Assembly: GCA_002381565.1 (NCBI GenBank)
Contig: DFWZ01000005.1
Location: forward strand, 43,455 to 81,349
Length of the DNA stretch: 37,895 nt
Source of the DNA: Gallionella sp. UBA4121
GTDB taxonomy: Bacteria; Pseudomonadota; Gammaproteobacteria; Burkholderiales; Gallionellaceae
Direction of reading: 5' to 3'
A program made the position numbers and the translations under genes. Shown one piece after another: positions 31,384 to 37,895 of the stretch; the stretch's first letter is position 1, and every line of letters starts with the position of its first letter. The notes under the pieces were generated by a model. It searched no databases, was not told the origin of the DNA, and worked only from the letters and a program-made list of their open reading frames with translations.

Positions 31384-31431
31384 GTCGACATCCAAGGGGT
31401 CAGCAGTTCGAGTCTGCTCGTTCCTACCAAA
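31384..31431 (+). repeat. attR: 48-bp direct repeat of the tRNA-Val 3' end
   Basis: Identical to 24702-24749. The 5' half of a tRNA is absent here, so it is not a functional gene; it marks the far boundary of the element. Confidence 0.93.
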
Positions 31432-31436
31432 TGAAT

Positions 31437-31470
31437 AAAAGGAGTCAGGTTAATCGCTTGGCTCCTTTTT
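31437..31470 (+). terminator. Original tRNA-Val terminator, now beyond attR
   Basis: AAAAGGAGTCA pairs with TGGCTCCTTTT (one T-G wobble) around an 11-nt loop, then T. It begins 6 nt after attR, where the tRNA terminator would have been before integration. Confidence 0.75.
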
Positions 31471-31568
31471 GTTGCCTGTTGCACTCCCGCTGCCGTTGCC
31501 TTGCGCGGCTCATCCGTGCAATTGCCCAGGGCTGCGCGATTAAAAATCAAAACCGGTTTTGCAGAAAG

Positions 31569-31865
31569 GGCATCCTTTGCGCTATAGACGAGCGTCACGA
31601 TGCCTTTGTCCAACTCTTGTTTCAAGTGCGGATTTGCTCACTATTTCCTTTTAGTTCAGAAATGTACCGTTTCTTGAACTTTTCCCACCTGCCCGTGTTG
31701 TGACTAAACCATTTTCTGAGCTCCGTGCTGGGGTAATGTCTTTGAACCACAGATCAATACTTGCTTTTTTCTTTGTTAAACCGCGCGGCCAGAGCCTGTC
31801 TACGAGAATACGCCGACCATCATGCTTGTCCGGTTGTTCATATACTTTTTAATCCTGATTTTCAT
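31569..31865 (-). pseudogene. DUF488-family gene, broken by frameshifts
   Basis: Reading the minus strand across frames reconstructs a DUF488 (YeaO-like) protein. It starts MKIRIKK (ATG at 31865), then VYEQPDKHDGRRILVDRLWPRG, LTKKKASIDLWFKDITP, STELRKWFSHNTGRWEKFKKRYISEL and DKGIVTLVYSAKDA. At least three frame changes are needed: one near 31845 (a missing G in AAG-GTA), one near 31733 (a missing C before AGCACGGAG) and one near 31630. The conserved C-terminal end is missing after AKDA. Intact members are about 115-120 aa, of unknown function. This gene remnant fills most of the gap between attR and the LysR gene. Confidence 0.8.
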
Positions 31866-31953
31866 GGTTTGCTCTTAAGCTGCCATCAGTCGGCTGAAAA
31901 TTCTTCCGTGTGGATGTTGTCATTTTCATATATGTGCCAGTTTTTAGCAGAAA

Positions 31954-32796
31954 TCAGGTCGAATGAGTCAATGACCGCAGTCCCTTCAGTGCCTCAGGGA
32001 TAATGGGATTGTCGTGCTCCTTCGGGTAGACCATGTAAGTGGGGTGTGCATAGCGTGGCGCACCAACCACTGCATGTAAGCGTCCGATGGAAATCAGCGG
32101 TTCAGCCATACGTTCCGGTAAATAGCAGGTGCCTCCATTAGCAAGAATCAGTTGAACACCGAGCCAACCAATGTTGACCGTTTGCTGCGGCGCTTCCAGA
32201 TAGGGGTAATCTTGGGTGTGTTTGATGTCGAATGCCGGCCCCCACTCGACATAGACGTAGTCGGCTTCTGGTTTTGTATCGCCCTTCCGACTACTCACCA
32301 GCATCAGTGTCTCGTCGAAGAGATGTTCGATGATAAGACCCGGGCTGTGACTTGGGGTGTACATCAGCCCGATGTCGAGTGTGCCCTCGATCAGGTGTCG
32401 CATCAGATCTTCTTCGAAGCCGATTTCGGAGCGAATAATTACATCCGTTGTTAGTTCACTCATCCAGCGCATCCAAGCGGGCAACAGGCCATCCCAGAGC
32501 GCAATTCGTCCGCCGATGCGCAAGGCGCCCCGATAGCGGCTCGGTAAACCAACGCGCTGACGTGCCTGCTCCGCGGTGAGAATCAGGCGCTTGGCGTATT
32601 CGAAAAAACGGCGCCCCCCCGTTGTAAGGGTGGCACCAGAACGGTTGCGCACAAATAAATGCACCCCCAATTCTTCCTCCAGACGCTGGATGCGTGCGCT
32701 CACAGTCGATTGTGTCAGATGCAGCTTTCTCGATGCCTCTATAAAGCTGCCATATGCTGCAATGGCTAAAAAAGTTCGTGCCTGTTCGATATCCAT
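31954..32796 (-). CDS. LysR-type transcriptional regulator
   Basis: 280 aa. N-terminal winged helix-turn-helix (residues 1-60: MDIEQARTFLAIAAYGSFIEASRKLHLTQSTVSARIQRLEEELGVHLFVR) followed by a periplasmic-binding-protein-like effector domain (about 90-275: ALRIGGRIALWDGLLPAWMRW, DIGLMYTPSHSPGLIIEHLFDETLMLVSS, QLILANGGTCYLPERMAEPLI). It should control itself and the divergent two-gene unit at 32928-33940 through the palindrome at 32827-32851. The ligand is unknown. Confidence 0.93.
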   Translation of the reverse strand: MDIEQARTFLAIAAYGSFIEASRKLHLTQSTVSARIQRLEEELGVHLFVRNRSGATLTTGGRRFFEYAKRLILTAEQARQRVGLPSRYRGALRIGGRIALWDGLLPAWMRWMSELTTDVIIRSEIGFEEDLMRHLIEGTLDIGLMYTPSHSPGLIIEHLFDETLMLVSSRKGDTKPEADYVYVEWGPAFDIKHTQDYPYLEAPQQTVNIGWLGVQLILANGGTCYLPERMAEPLISIGRLHAVVGAPRYAHPTYMVYPKEHDNPIIPEALKGLRSLTHST

Positions 32797-32826
32797 TTGT
32801 TTGGCAACCTTATGTATCGTTTATTT

Positions 32827-32851
32827 CGATATTGTATATAAATTAATATCG
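32827..32851. promoter_or_regulatory. LysR-type operator, perfect 7-bp inverted repeat with 11-bp spacer
   Basis: CGATATT, 11 bp, AATATCG. This contains the ATT-N11-AAT (T-N11-A) core expected of LysR binding sites. It lies 31 nt upstream of the lysR start and 76 nt upstream of the divergent gene. Confidence 0.75.
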
Positions 32852-32927
32852 TTTGATTTGTATTAATTCGCCACGGTAATATTATTAAAAGAAATATTCT
32901 AAATGCATTAAATACAGGAGCGCAAAT

Positions 32928-33368
32928 ATGACCACACAAATCAAGACGAAAATGGACATCAAGGGCTACCTCATCAACCCGGAGGGGTGGGACGATGAAG
33001 CCGCGCACAAACTAGCCAACATTAATCACTTCGAGCCTGAATACGCTAAACGAAAAAAATTGAATTCAATAAATATTGTGATCGTTGGTTTGTTGACAAT
33101 GTTTCTTTCTTCAACAGCGGTTGCAGGGCCTGATTGGGAAATCATTCATATGGCTGAAGAATATAAACTTTCTCATGAACGTGCGTTAACGAGTAACGAT
33201 ATGAAGAAAAATGTTGTTTTACTCGACCATGGTCCGCGTGCAATAACGACTCCATATATGAATGAGGAGCGTAAATCAGAGTTAAAGCAGCCATGCGGCT
33301 CCCGGAATTCGGACAGTCCGACAGGTGTTGGGCTTGCGCAACCGGGCTCAATCGGCGTTGCAAAATGA
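32928..33368 (+). CDS. Unknown small protein, target of the divergent LysR regulator
   Basis: 146 aa, function not recognised. Three parts are visible. Residues 1-44 are hydrophilic (MDIKGYLINPEGWDDEAAHKLANINHFEPEYAKRKK) and weakly recall the start of DsrC/TusE sulfur-relay proteins (GYL...W...A..LA), without the catalytic cysteines. Residues 46-66 are a hydrophobic segment ending FLSSTAVAGP, which looks like a signal peptide or membrane anchor. The rest (DWEIIHMAEEYKLSHERALTSNDMKKNVVLLDHGPRAITTPYMNEERKSEL) would be periplasmic and includes a DHGPRA motif. AGGAG precedes the ATG. A TTG at 33060 could give a form starting at the hydrophobic segment. Its stop overlaps the next start (ATGA). Confidence 0.7.
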   Translation: MTTQIKTKMDIKGYLINPEGWDDEAAHKLANINHFEPEYAKRKKLNSINIVIVGLLTMFLSSTAVAGPDWEIIHMAEEYKLSHERALTSNDMKKNVVLLDHGPRAITTPYMNEERKSELKQPCGSRNSDSPTGVGLAQPGSIGVAK

Positions 33369-33940
33369 GTACGCCTGTCTATTCAACATTGTTTTCTTGC
33401 CTGTACGACGAACCGGAGCCTTTCGGATACCTTGGTTGTGGCGCCCACTACTCTGTTTTTCGTAGCGTCGAATGGCTCGACGTGGTTCGAGCTCCCATGG
33501 CGGTGCCAGAGATTCACGACTTTGCCGTCATATGGGACGATGATCACGACACCCGCGTCCTTGACGCGATTGAAAAGATTTACATGGCGGGATTACTGTC
33601 CCCCATCCAGTTTATCGGTGAACGCAAGGGTAATCTACATGTCATAGTCGCTGCAAAATTCTACTTTGCGCATAGTCAGGACACGCTCAATACGTATATA
33701 CAACAGCTCAATGATATATCTGGCGCTCTGAATCACGGAGACTCCTGGACTACCAAGGTCGGTGAGTTCGATCGCTCTCCGGATTCGGGTCACCAGACCG
33801 CTTTATACGGTTTGATTGATGCCGACGAGCACCGTGTGATCACATACGTGAAAAATATCGATTCGCTTTGGAATATTGGTACTAAAACATTCACCCCTTG
33901 GCATTACCCAAACACCAATTATCCATTTTCTACCGGCTGA
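33365..33940 (+). CDS. Unknown protein, translationally coupled to the upstream gene
   Basis: 191 aa, not recognised. No signal peptide or membrane segment. The N-terminal part (MSTPVYSTLFSCLYDEPEPFGYLGCGAHYSVFRSVEWLDVV) has two cysteines; the middle (FAVIWDDDHDTRVLDAIEKIYMAGLLSPIQFIGERKGNLHVIVAAKFYF) looks like an alternating beta/alpha fold with an acidic WDDDHD stretch, and the C-terminus is Trp/Tyr/Pro-rich (DSLWNIGTKTFTPWHYPNTNYPF). The ATG overlaps the upstream stop codon by four bases (ATGA), so both are made together under the LysR regulator. An in-frame start at 33293 is possible but would lie inside the previous gene. Confidence 0.7.
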   Translation: MSTPVYSTLFSCLYDEPEPFGYLGCGAHYSVFRSVEWLDVVRAPMAVPEIHDFAVIWDDDHDTRVLDAIEKIYMAGLLSPIQFIGERKGNLHVIVAAKFYFAHSQDTLNTYIQQLNDISGALNHGDSWTTKVGEFDRSPDSGHQTALYGLIDADEHRVITYVKNIDSLWNIGTKTFTPWHYPNTNYPFSTG

Positions 33941-34359
33941 GCGAGTAGCCTTCGTGTTTGACATACATTATTTGCATAATGGGCGCGAAGTGCCTGCTAG
34001 TGCCGGAAGGCGCATGTCGCAATGCGACTATTACTGCGCGATGCGAGTTCTCTGGCTGTGTAGCAGCTTTTATGCGCTCCGTAACGCAGGGGGTGAGCTT
34101 CTATCCCGCGTGGGGAGGGCGACGGATTTATCATCGTCTGAGTAGAGCGGGTTGGTAAGTGTTTATGATAATACCACTGGTGGTGCTAGCCCACGATCAT
34201 ATACTTGTTTTGTAAAAGTTTCACCCACGCCTGTGGGGATAGGTATATAGCTCACTGCCCGGTTTTGTAGGAGCAATTCGATCACCTGAATTGCAAGTTA
34301 CCAATGCGGACATTCGGTAATCGCATAAATATTGGAAATCTCTTCAAATAGTATCCACC
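33941..34359. other. Intergenic region without recognisable gene
   Basis: About 420 bp between the LysR-linked pair and the efflux operon promoter. Short frames are open (33876-34145, 33958-34158) but overlap each other, lack ribosome-binding sites and have unusual Cys/Arg-rich translations. Nothing else was recognised. Confidence 0.5.
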
Positions 34360-34402
34360 TTGACAGGTTAAATAAACGTCACTAGGATAGCGAGTAATTA
34401 CT
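34360..34402 (+). promoter_or_regulatory. Efflux operon promoter with palindromic candidate operator
   Basis: TTGACA (34360-34365), 17-bp spacer, TAGGAT (34383-34388). A perfect 10-bp palindrome AGTAATTACT lies at 34393-34402, at about the transcription start; it is a possible site for the TetR regulator encoded at the end of the operon. Confidence 0.6.
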
Positions 34403-34429
34403 TACTTTATTTATTCTTCAGGCGAGAGT

Positions 34430-35599
34430 ATGTCGAAACTTGGTTTTAAAATTGTCCTGTTAGGCCTCCTATTTATTTCAATTTTTGCATGGGCAGTGCT
34501 AACCCAAGGGCCGCTTGCGCCAGTCAAGGTCACTAGCGAGAAGGTTCAGTCAGGAAGTCTTGCCGTTGATGTATTTGGTGTCGGACTGGTTGAAGCCAGA
34601 CATAATTACACTATTTCTTCCGTTATGACAGGCAGAATCCAAAGCCTCCTGGTTGATCAGGGCGATTATGTGAAAGCCGGTCAGGTTGTGGCTGAATTGG
34701 ATCCGATTGATCTTGATGAAAAACTGGCCAGCAGTCGTTTTTTGACAGAACGAGCTGCTAATTCGATTAAGGTGGCAGAAGCGCAGTTGGCACAAGCGCA
34801 GAGTCAGGGAAAAACACTTTCCGGCACTTATAAAAGATATAGTGAATTGCGTGCAAAAGGATTTGTGAGTCAGGAATTGCTGGATGCCAAGCTGAACGAA
34901 AAAAAAGCTGCTCTGGCTGCGCTGGACGCGGCTACGGCCTCACTGGCAGCAGCCAGGCATGATTATGCCAAGATGCAATCTGATGCCGTGGGCATGAGAA
35001 AGCTGCGGGATCAAACCAGACTGACAAGTCCGGTAGAGGGCATCGTCACTGCAAAATTAATTGAGCAAGGCGCGATCGTTGTTCCCGGGCAAACTGTCTT
35101 TCAGTTGATTAGCCAAAACGATTTATGGATCAGGACTCACATTGACCAGAAGCAGTCGGGCTTGCTTCACGTCGGGCAAACCGCTGACATCGTGCTGCGT
35201 TCACATCCTCAAATACACGTTCCTGGCACGGTAGCGCGTATTGATTCGATTAGTGACGCCGTCACAGAGGAGCGAATTGTGAATGTTGTTTTTTCTGAGC
35301 CAGAGTTGAATGCCAGCCTCGGCGAATATGCTGAAGTCACCATTAAATTACCCATTCAGGAAAATGCACGATCCATCACTACTGCGGCGATCAAACGGAT
35401 CAATCAACAAGAGGGTGTCTGGGTGTTGCAAAGCGGTCGTGCCATATTCAAGCCTGTCAAAATCGGCATCTCTACACTGGGTGGCCGTACACAAATACTG
35501 AGCGGACTAAGCGATGCTGACCAAGTGATTGTTTATAGCCAGCGGGAAATAACAGGAGACCTGAAACTAAAAGTCGTCTCGGAAATTGTGAGGAACTGA
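34430..35599 (+). CDS. HlyD/MacA-type periplasmic adaptor subunit
   Basis: 389 aa membrane-fusion protein that links an inner-membrane ABC pump to the outer membrane or shapes periplasmic transport. One N-terminal membrane anchor (FKIVLLGLLFISIFAWAVL), a lipoyl-like half domain (SSVMTGRIQSLLVDQGDYVKAGQVVAELDPID), a long helical hairpin (about residues 100-190, coiled-coil heptads in EAQLAQAQSQGK and ALAALDAATASLAAARHDY), then the second lipoyl half (RLTSPVEGIVTAKLIEQGAIVVPGQTVFQL) and beta-barrel. GGCGAGAG precedes the ATG. The permease starts 2 nt after its stop. No outer-membrane factor gene is in view. Confidence 0.9.
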   Translation: MSKLGFKIVLLGLLFISIFAWAVLTQGPLAPVKVTSEKVQSGSLAVDVFGVGLVEARHNYTISSVMTGRIQSLLVDQGDYVKAGQVVAELDPIDLDEKLASSRFLTERAANSIKVAEAQLAQAQSQGKTLSGTYKRYSELRAKGFVSQELLDAKLNEKKAALAALDAATASLAAARHDYAKMQSDAVGMRKLRDQTRLTSPVEGIVTAKLIEQGAIVVPGQTVFQLISQNDLWIRTHIDQKQSGLLHVGQTADIVLRSHPQIHVPGTVARIDSISDAVTEERIVNVVFSEPELNASLGEYAEVTIKLPIQENARSITTAAIKRINQQEGVWVLQSGRAIFKPVKIGISTLGGRTQILSGLSDADQVIVYSQREITGDLKLKVVSEIVRN

Positions 35600-35601
35600 T
35601 T

Positions 35602-36795
35602 GTGATCAATCTCGCAAGCCGCGATATTCTGCATGGATGGGGAAAATTCGTCTTTACCGGCGTGGGGCTGGGGTTGTTGATCGGCGTCACACTCACCATG
35701 GCAGGCGTATATCGTGGCATGGTGGATGATGCCCGTGCAATGATAGACAACGCAGGTGCCGATCTTTGGGTGGTGCAGCAGGACACGCTGGGGCCTTATG
35801 CGGAACCGTCCAGCATTCACGATGATCTTGCACGTGACCTGCTTGGTCAGGACGGGGTTATGGAAGCGGGCAATGTGACTTATTTGACCATGCAAATTCA
35901 GCGAAGGGGCAAGGATGTCCGCATCATGCTGGCAGGTGTAGAACAAGGAAAGCCTGGCGAACCGGCTTATCTGGTGGCCGGACGCCCGATTACCCGTACA
36001 CACTACGAAGCGCTTGCTGACATCAAGACAGGACTGGCACTGGACGAACGCATCAGGATTCACCGTCAGCAATACACTGTAGTCGGTCTGACACGACGCA
36101 TGGTGTCATCCAGTGGCGACCCCATGATATTCGTTCCACTCAAAGATGCTCAGGAGGTGCAGTTCCTGAAAGACAATGATGCCTTACTGAATGACAGGAC
36201 GCGAACGACCGCGAACCCTGCCTTCAATCGTCCGAACGTGCCGGGATTACTGGATGCGGTTCTTGCAAGCCAGATCAGCAGTCATATGGTCAATGCGGTA
36301 CTGGTGCGTATCAAAACTGGATACAACGATCAGACCGTCGCCGAACAGATCCGGCGCTGGAAACATTTACAGGTCTATACCAAGGGGCAGATGGAGGAAA
36401 TTCTGGTAGCCAAGCTGATTGCAACCTCATCCAAACAGATTTTCATGTTTCTGGTGATTCTCTCCGTCGTCAGCGCAGCGATTGTGGCTTTTATTATTTA
36501 CACCATGACGATGAATAAAATCCGCGAGATTGCGGTGCTAAAACTGGTGGGAGCGGGAAATCGAACCATCAGCGGCATGATCTTGCAGCAGGCGCTCGGC
36601 TTGGGATTGATCGGTTTCGTGGTTGGCAAAATCTCGGCAACAATTTGGGTGCCACTGTTTCCGAAATATGTTTTGCTGATACCCGCAGATGCAATCCTGG
36701 GCTTTATTCTGGTCATGCTGATGTGTTCACTGGCCAGTATTTTCGCGATCCGTGCGGCATTGCGGATCGATCCCGCTACGGCGATTGGAGGTTAA
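35602..36795 (+). CDS. ABC transporter permease, MacB/DevC-like (FtsX domain)
   Basis: 397 aa, GTG start at 35602. N-terminal membrane segment (FVFTGVGLGLLIGVTLTMAGVYRGM), a periplasmic domain of about 230 residues (ADLWVVQQDTLGPYAEPSS...), then three C-terminal membrane segments of FtsX type (IFMFLVILSVVSAAIVAFIIYTMTMNKIREIAVLKLVGAGN; LGLGLIGFVVGKISATIWVP; ILGFILVMLMCSLASIFAIRAALRIDPATAIGG). This is the 4-helix MacB/LolC layout, with the nucleotide-binding part encoded separately by the next gene. It works with the HlyD adaptor, like DevBCA exporters. Substrate unknown. Confidence 0.88.
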   Translation: MINLASRDILHGWGKFVFTGVGLGLLIGVTLTMAGVYRGMVDDARAMIDNAGADLWVVQQDTLGPYAEPSSIHDDLARDLLGQDGVMEAGNVTYLTMQIQRRGKDVRIMLAGVEQGKPGEPAYLVAGRPITRTHYEALADIKTGLALDERIRIHRQQYTVVGLTRRMVSSSGDPMIFVPLKDAQEVQFLKDNDALLNDRTRTTANPAFNRPNVPGLLDAVLASQISSHMVNAVLVRIKTGYNDQTVAEQIRRWKHLQVYTKGQMEEILVAKLIATSSKQIFMFLVILSVVSAAIVAFIIYTMTMNKIREIAVLKLVGAGNRTISGMILQQALGLGLIGFVVGKISATIWVPLFPKYVLLIPADAILGFILVMLMCSLASIFAIRAALRIDPATAIGG

Positions 36796-36799
36796 GCCG

Positions 36800-37507
36800 A
36801 TGATCGTGCCAGCGATTTATATTGAAAATTTGACCAAACGCTATGGGGAGGGCGATACCGCAGTTGATGCGCTCAAGGGCGTAGACATGACGATCTGGCC
36901 GGGTGAGGTCGTCGGCTTGGTCGGCCCTAGCGGGTCGGGCAAAAGCACGTTACTGAAATGTCTGGGCGCGGTTATTGAACCGACATCAGGAAAAATGCAA
37001 CTGGGCGGGCAGACGATTTTTGAAGGGAAATGGAAAATTGACGATTTGCGCACATTGCGACGTGATCGTATCGGTTTTGTATTTCAGGCGCCTTATCTGA
37101 TCCCGTTCCTCGACGTGACCGATAACATTGCGCTCCTGCCGATGCTGGCCGGTGTGTCGAATACTCAGGCGCGAATTCGCGCGAAGGAACTGCTGCAGGC
37201 ACTGGATGTCGGGCACCGGGCACAGGCTCAAGTCTCAGAACTTTCAGGCGGTGAGCAGCAGCGCGTATCAATTGCGCGGGCACTGGCCAATCATCCGCCC
37301 GTTATCCTCGCCGATGAGCCAACAGCGCCATTGGATAGTGAACGTGCATTGACGGTGGTGAGGATACTGAACCAGATGGCGCAGCAATATCAGACTGCCA
37401 TTATCGTTGTCACGCATGATGAAAAAATTATCCCGACTTTCAAGCGTATTTATCATATTCGCGATGGCCGCACCTATGAGGAAGCGGGAGAAGGCCGGGA
37501 TGCGTAA
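36800..37507 (+). CDS. ABC transporter ATP-binding protein (MacB/DevA-like)
   Basis: 235 aa ATPase of the same exporter. Walker A GPSGSGKST, Q-loop FVFQAPYLIPF, signature LSGGEQQRVSIARAL, Walker B VILADEPTAPLDSE, switch His in VVTHDEK. The start MIVPAIYIENLTKRYG at 36800 lies 4 nt after the permease stop; an in-frame start inside the permease gene is not needed. The sequence differs from ybbA at 10613 in its Walker B region (DEPTAPLD rather than DEPTGNLD), so this is not a recent duplicate of that gene. Confidence 0.92.
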   Translation: MIVPAIYIENLTKRYGEGDTAVDALKGVDMTIWPGEVVGLVGPSGSGKSTLLKCLGAVIEPTSGKMQLGGQTIFEGKWKIDDLRTLRRDRIGFVFQAPYLIPFLDVTDNIALLPMLAGVSNTQARIRAKELLQALDVGHRAQAQVSELSGGEQQRVSIARALANHPPVILADEPTAPLDSERALTVVRILNQMAQQYQTAIIVVTHDEKIIPTFKRIYHIRDGRTYEEAGEGRDA

Positions 37508-37531
37508 CATTCATATTATTGGAGGAGTTCT

Positions 37532-37895
37532 ATGAATCAGGAAATCATCAAACGCCGTATGCCAAGCGAAGAGCGGCAAAGTGAGATTGTGCGCGTCGCT
37601 ATTCATCTGGCTGCAGAAAAAGGCATCGACAGCGTTACGACGCAGGACATGGCTGATGCGATGAAGGTATCGCAAGGGGCCATATTTAAGCATTTTCCGA
37701 CCAAGGATGATATCTGGCTTGCCGTCATCTACTGGATTCGCAGCAGGCTGATGACGGTCGTGGAAAAAGCCGCGTCACAGGCGACAGACCCGATCGACGC
37801 CATTGAGCGGATGTTTTTTGCACACATCACTTTCATCGGCAAGCATCCTTCTATTCCTCGTTTACTGTTCTCAGAGATGCTGCATAAAAGAAACA
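37532..37895 (+). CDS. TetR-family regulator (3' end beyond window)
   Basis: 121 codons visible from ATG 37532, preceded by GGAGGAG. N-terminal helix-turn-helix: ERQSEIVRVAIHLAAEKGIDSVTTQDMADAMKVSQGAIFKHFPTKDDIWLAV, the typical TetR DNA-binding domain; a helical ligand-binding domain follows (AIERMFFAHITFIGKHPSIPRLLFSEML). As last gene of the adaptor-permease-ATPase unit it is likely the local repressor that senses the exported compound, possibly acting at the palindrome at 34393-34402. Confidence 0.9.
   Translation, partial: MNQEIIKRRMPSEERQSEIVRVAIHLAAEKGIDSVTTQDMADAMKVSQGAIFKHFPTKDDIWLAVIYWIRSRLMTVVEKAASQATDPIDAIERMFFAHITFIGKHPSIPRLLFSEMLHKRN

Larger units (their letters stand above)
24750..31431. 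mobile_element. 6.7-kb integrative element in tRNA-Val carrying a putative defence cassette
   Basis: Bounded by 48-bp direct repeats of the tRNA 3' end, with an integrase gene 30 bp from attL. All six genes run on the minus strand toward attL: P-loop ATPase, AbiJ-like protein, unrecognised protein, rolling-circle-type replication initiator, excisionase-like protein, integrase. There are no conjugation, relaxase, capsid or packaging genes, so it would have to be mobilised by another element or phage, or only excise and replicate. The ATPase and AbiJ genes are visibly richer in A and T than rep, int and the flanking chromosome, as expected for later cargo. Both att sites and all reading frames look intact. 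Confidence 0.9.

Noticed and set aside
31362..31431. A second tRNA-Val gene
   Set aside because: Only the 3' 48 bp match; the sequence before 31384 cannot form the 5' acceptor, D-arm and anticodon stem. It is the attR copy.
31374..31625. 83-aa minus-strand protein over attR
   Set aside because: Its start carries a DUF488 fragment (DKGIVTLVYSAKDA) and its end is translated tRNA sequence; it is part of the pseudogene region.
32928..33060. A true DsrC/TusE sulfur-relay protein
   Set aside because: Only a short N-terminal resemblance (GYL...W...A..LA); the rest of the fold and the C-terminal cysteines are absent, so I did not name it so.
33876..34158. Small overlapping genes after the LysR-linked pair
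   Set aside because: Two frames overlap each other and one overlaps the previous gene; no ribosome-binding sites and no recognisable protein features.

Overview
The window is a chromosomal segment, fairly GC-rich, from a betaproteobacterium. The gene content and order (rne//rluC, tesA//ybbA-ybbP, acpP-fabF-pabC-mltG-tmk-holB-tatD, a Gly-Gly-Cys-Leu tRNA cluster, rpsF-rpsR-rplI-dnaB) and the dispersed repeat families point to Nitrosomonadales, possibly Gallionellaceae-like. That rank is inferred from recognised proteins and synteny, not from a search.

Region 1 (1-9.8 kb) holds rne (minus strand, cut by the window start), the divergent rluC, a type II NADH dehydrogenase, a brnT/brnA toxin-antitoxin pair lodged between two copies of the 3' end of an EamA transporter gene, rlmM with an unusual basic repeat extension, a HAD phosphatase and an S49 peptidase. 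Region 2 (9.8-24.6 kb) is housekeeping: tesA divergent from ybbAP, then acpP-fabF-pabC-mltG-tmk-holB-tatD, four tRNAs, a CPA1 antiporter, the S6/S18/L9 operon (no priB between rpsF and rpsR) and dnaB.

Region 3 (24.67-31.43 kb) is a compact 6.7 kb integrative element in tRNA-Val(GAC). A 48-bp copy of the tRNA 3' end marks each boundary. All six genes lie on the minus strand: Sll1717-type P-loop ATPase, AbiJ-like protein, an unrecognised protein, a Rep_trans-type rolling-circle initiator, an excisionase-like HTH protein and a tyrosine integrase whose start overlaps the excisionase gene by 124 nt. The ATPase/AbiJ pair is AT-rich and sits at the attR end, the usual place for cargo. It looks like a two-gene anti-phage module and is the best candidate here for an undescribed system.

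Region 4 (31.4-37.9 kb) begins with the original tRNA terminator and a DUF488-family pseudogene with several frameshifts. A LysR regulator follows, divergent from two translationally coupled genes of unknown function, with a perfect ATT-N11-AAT operator between them. Last comes a HlyD adaptor / FtsX-type permease / ABC ATPase / TetR operon, truncated by the window end. Small repeats (a 170-bp element with 16-bp terminal inverted repeats, dRS3-like 20-mers, short tandem repeats at gene ends) are scattered between genes. No CRISPR array, rRNA operon or intact insertion sequence was seen.
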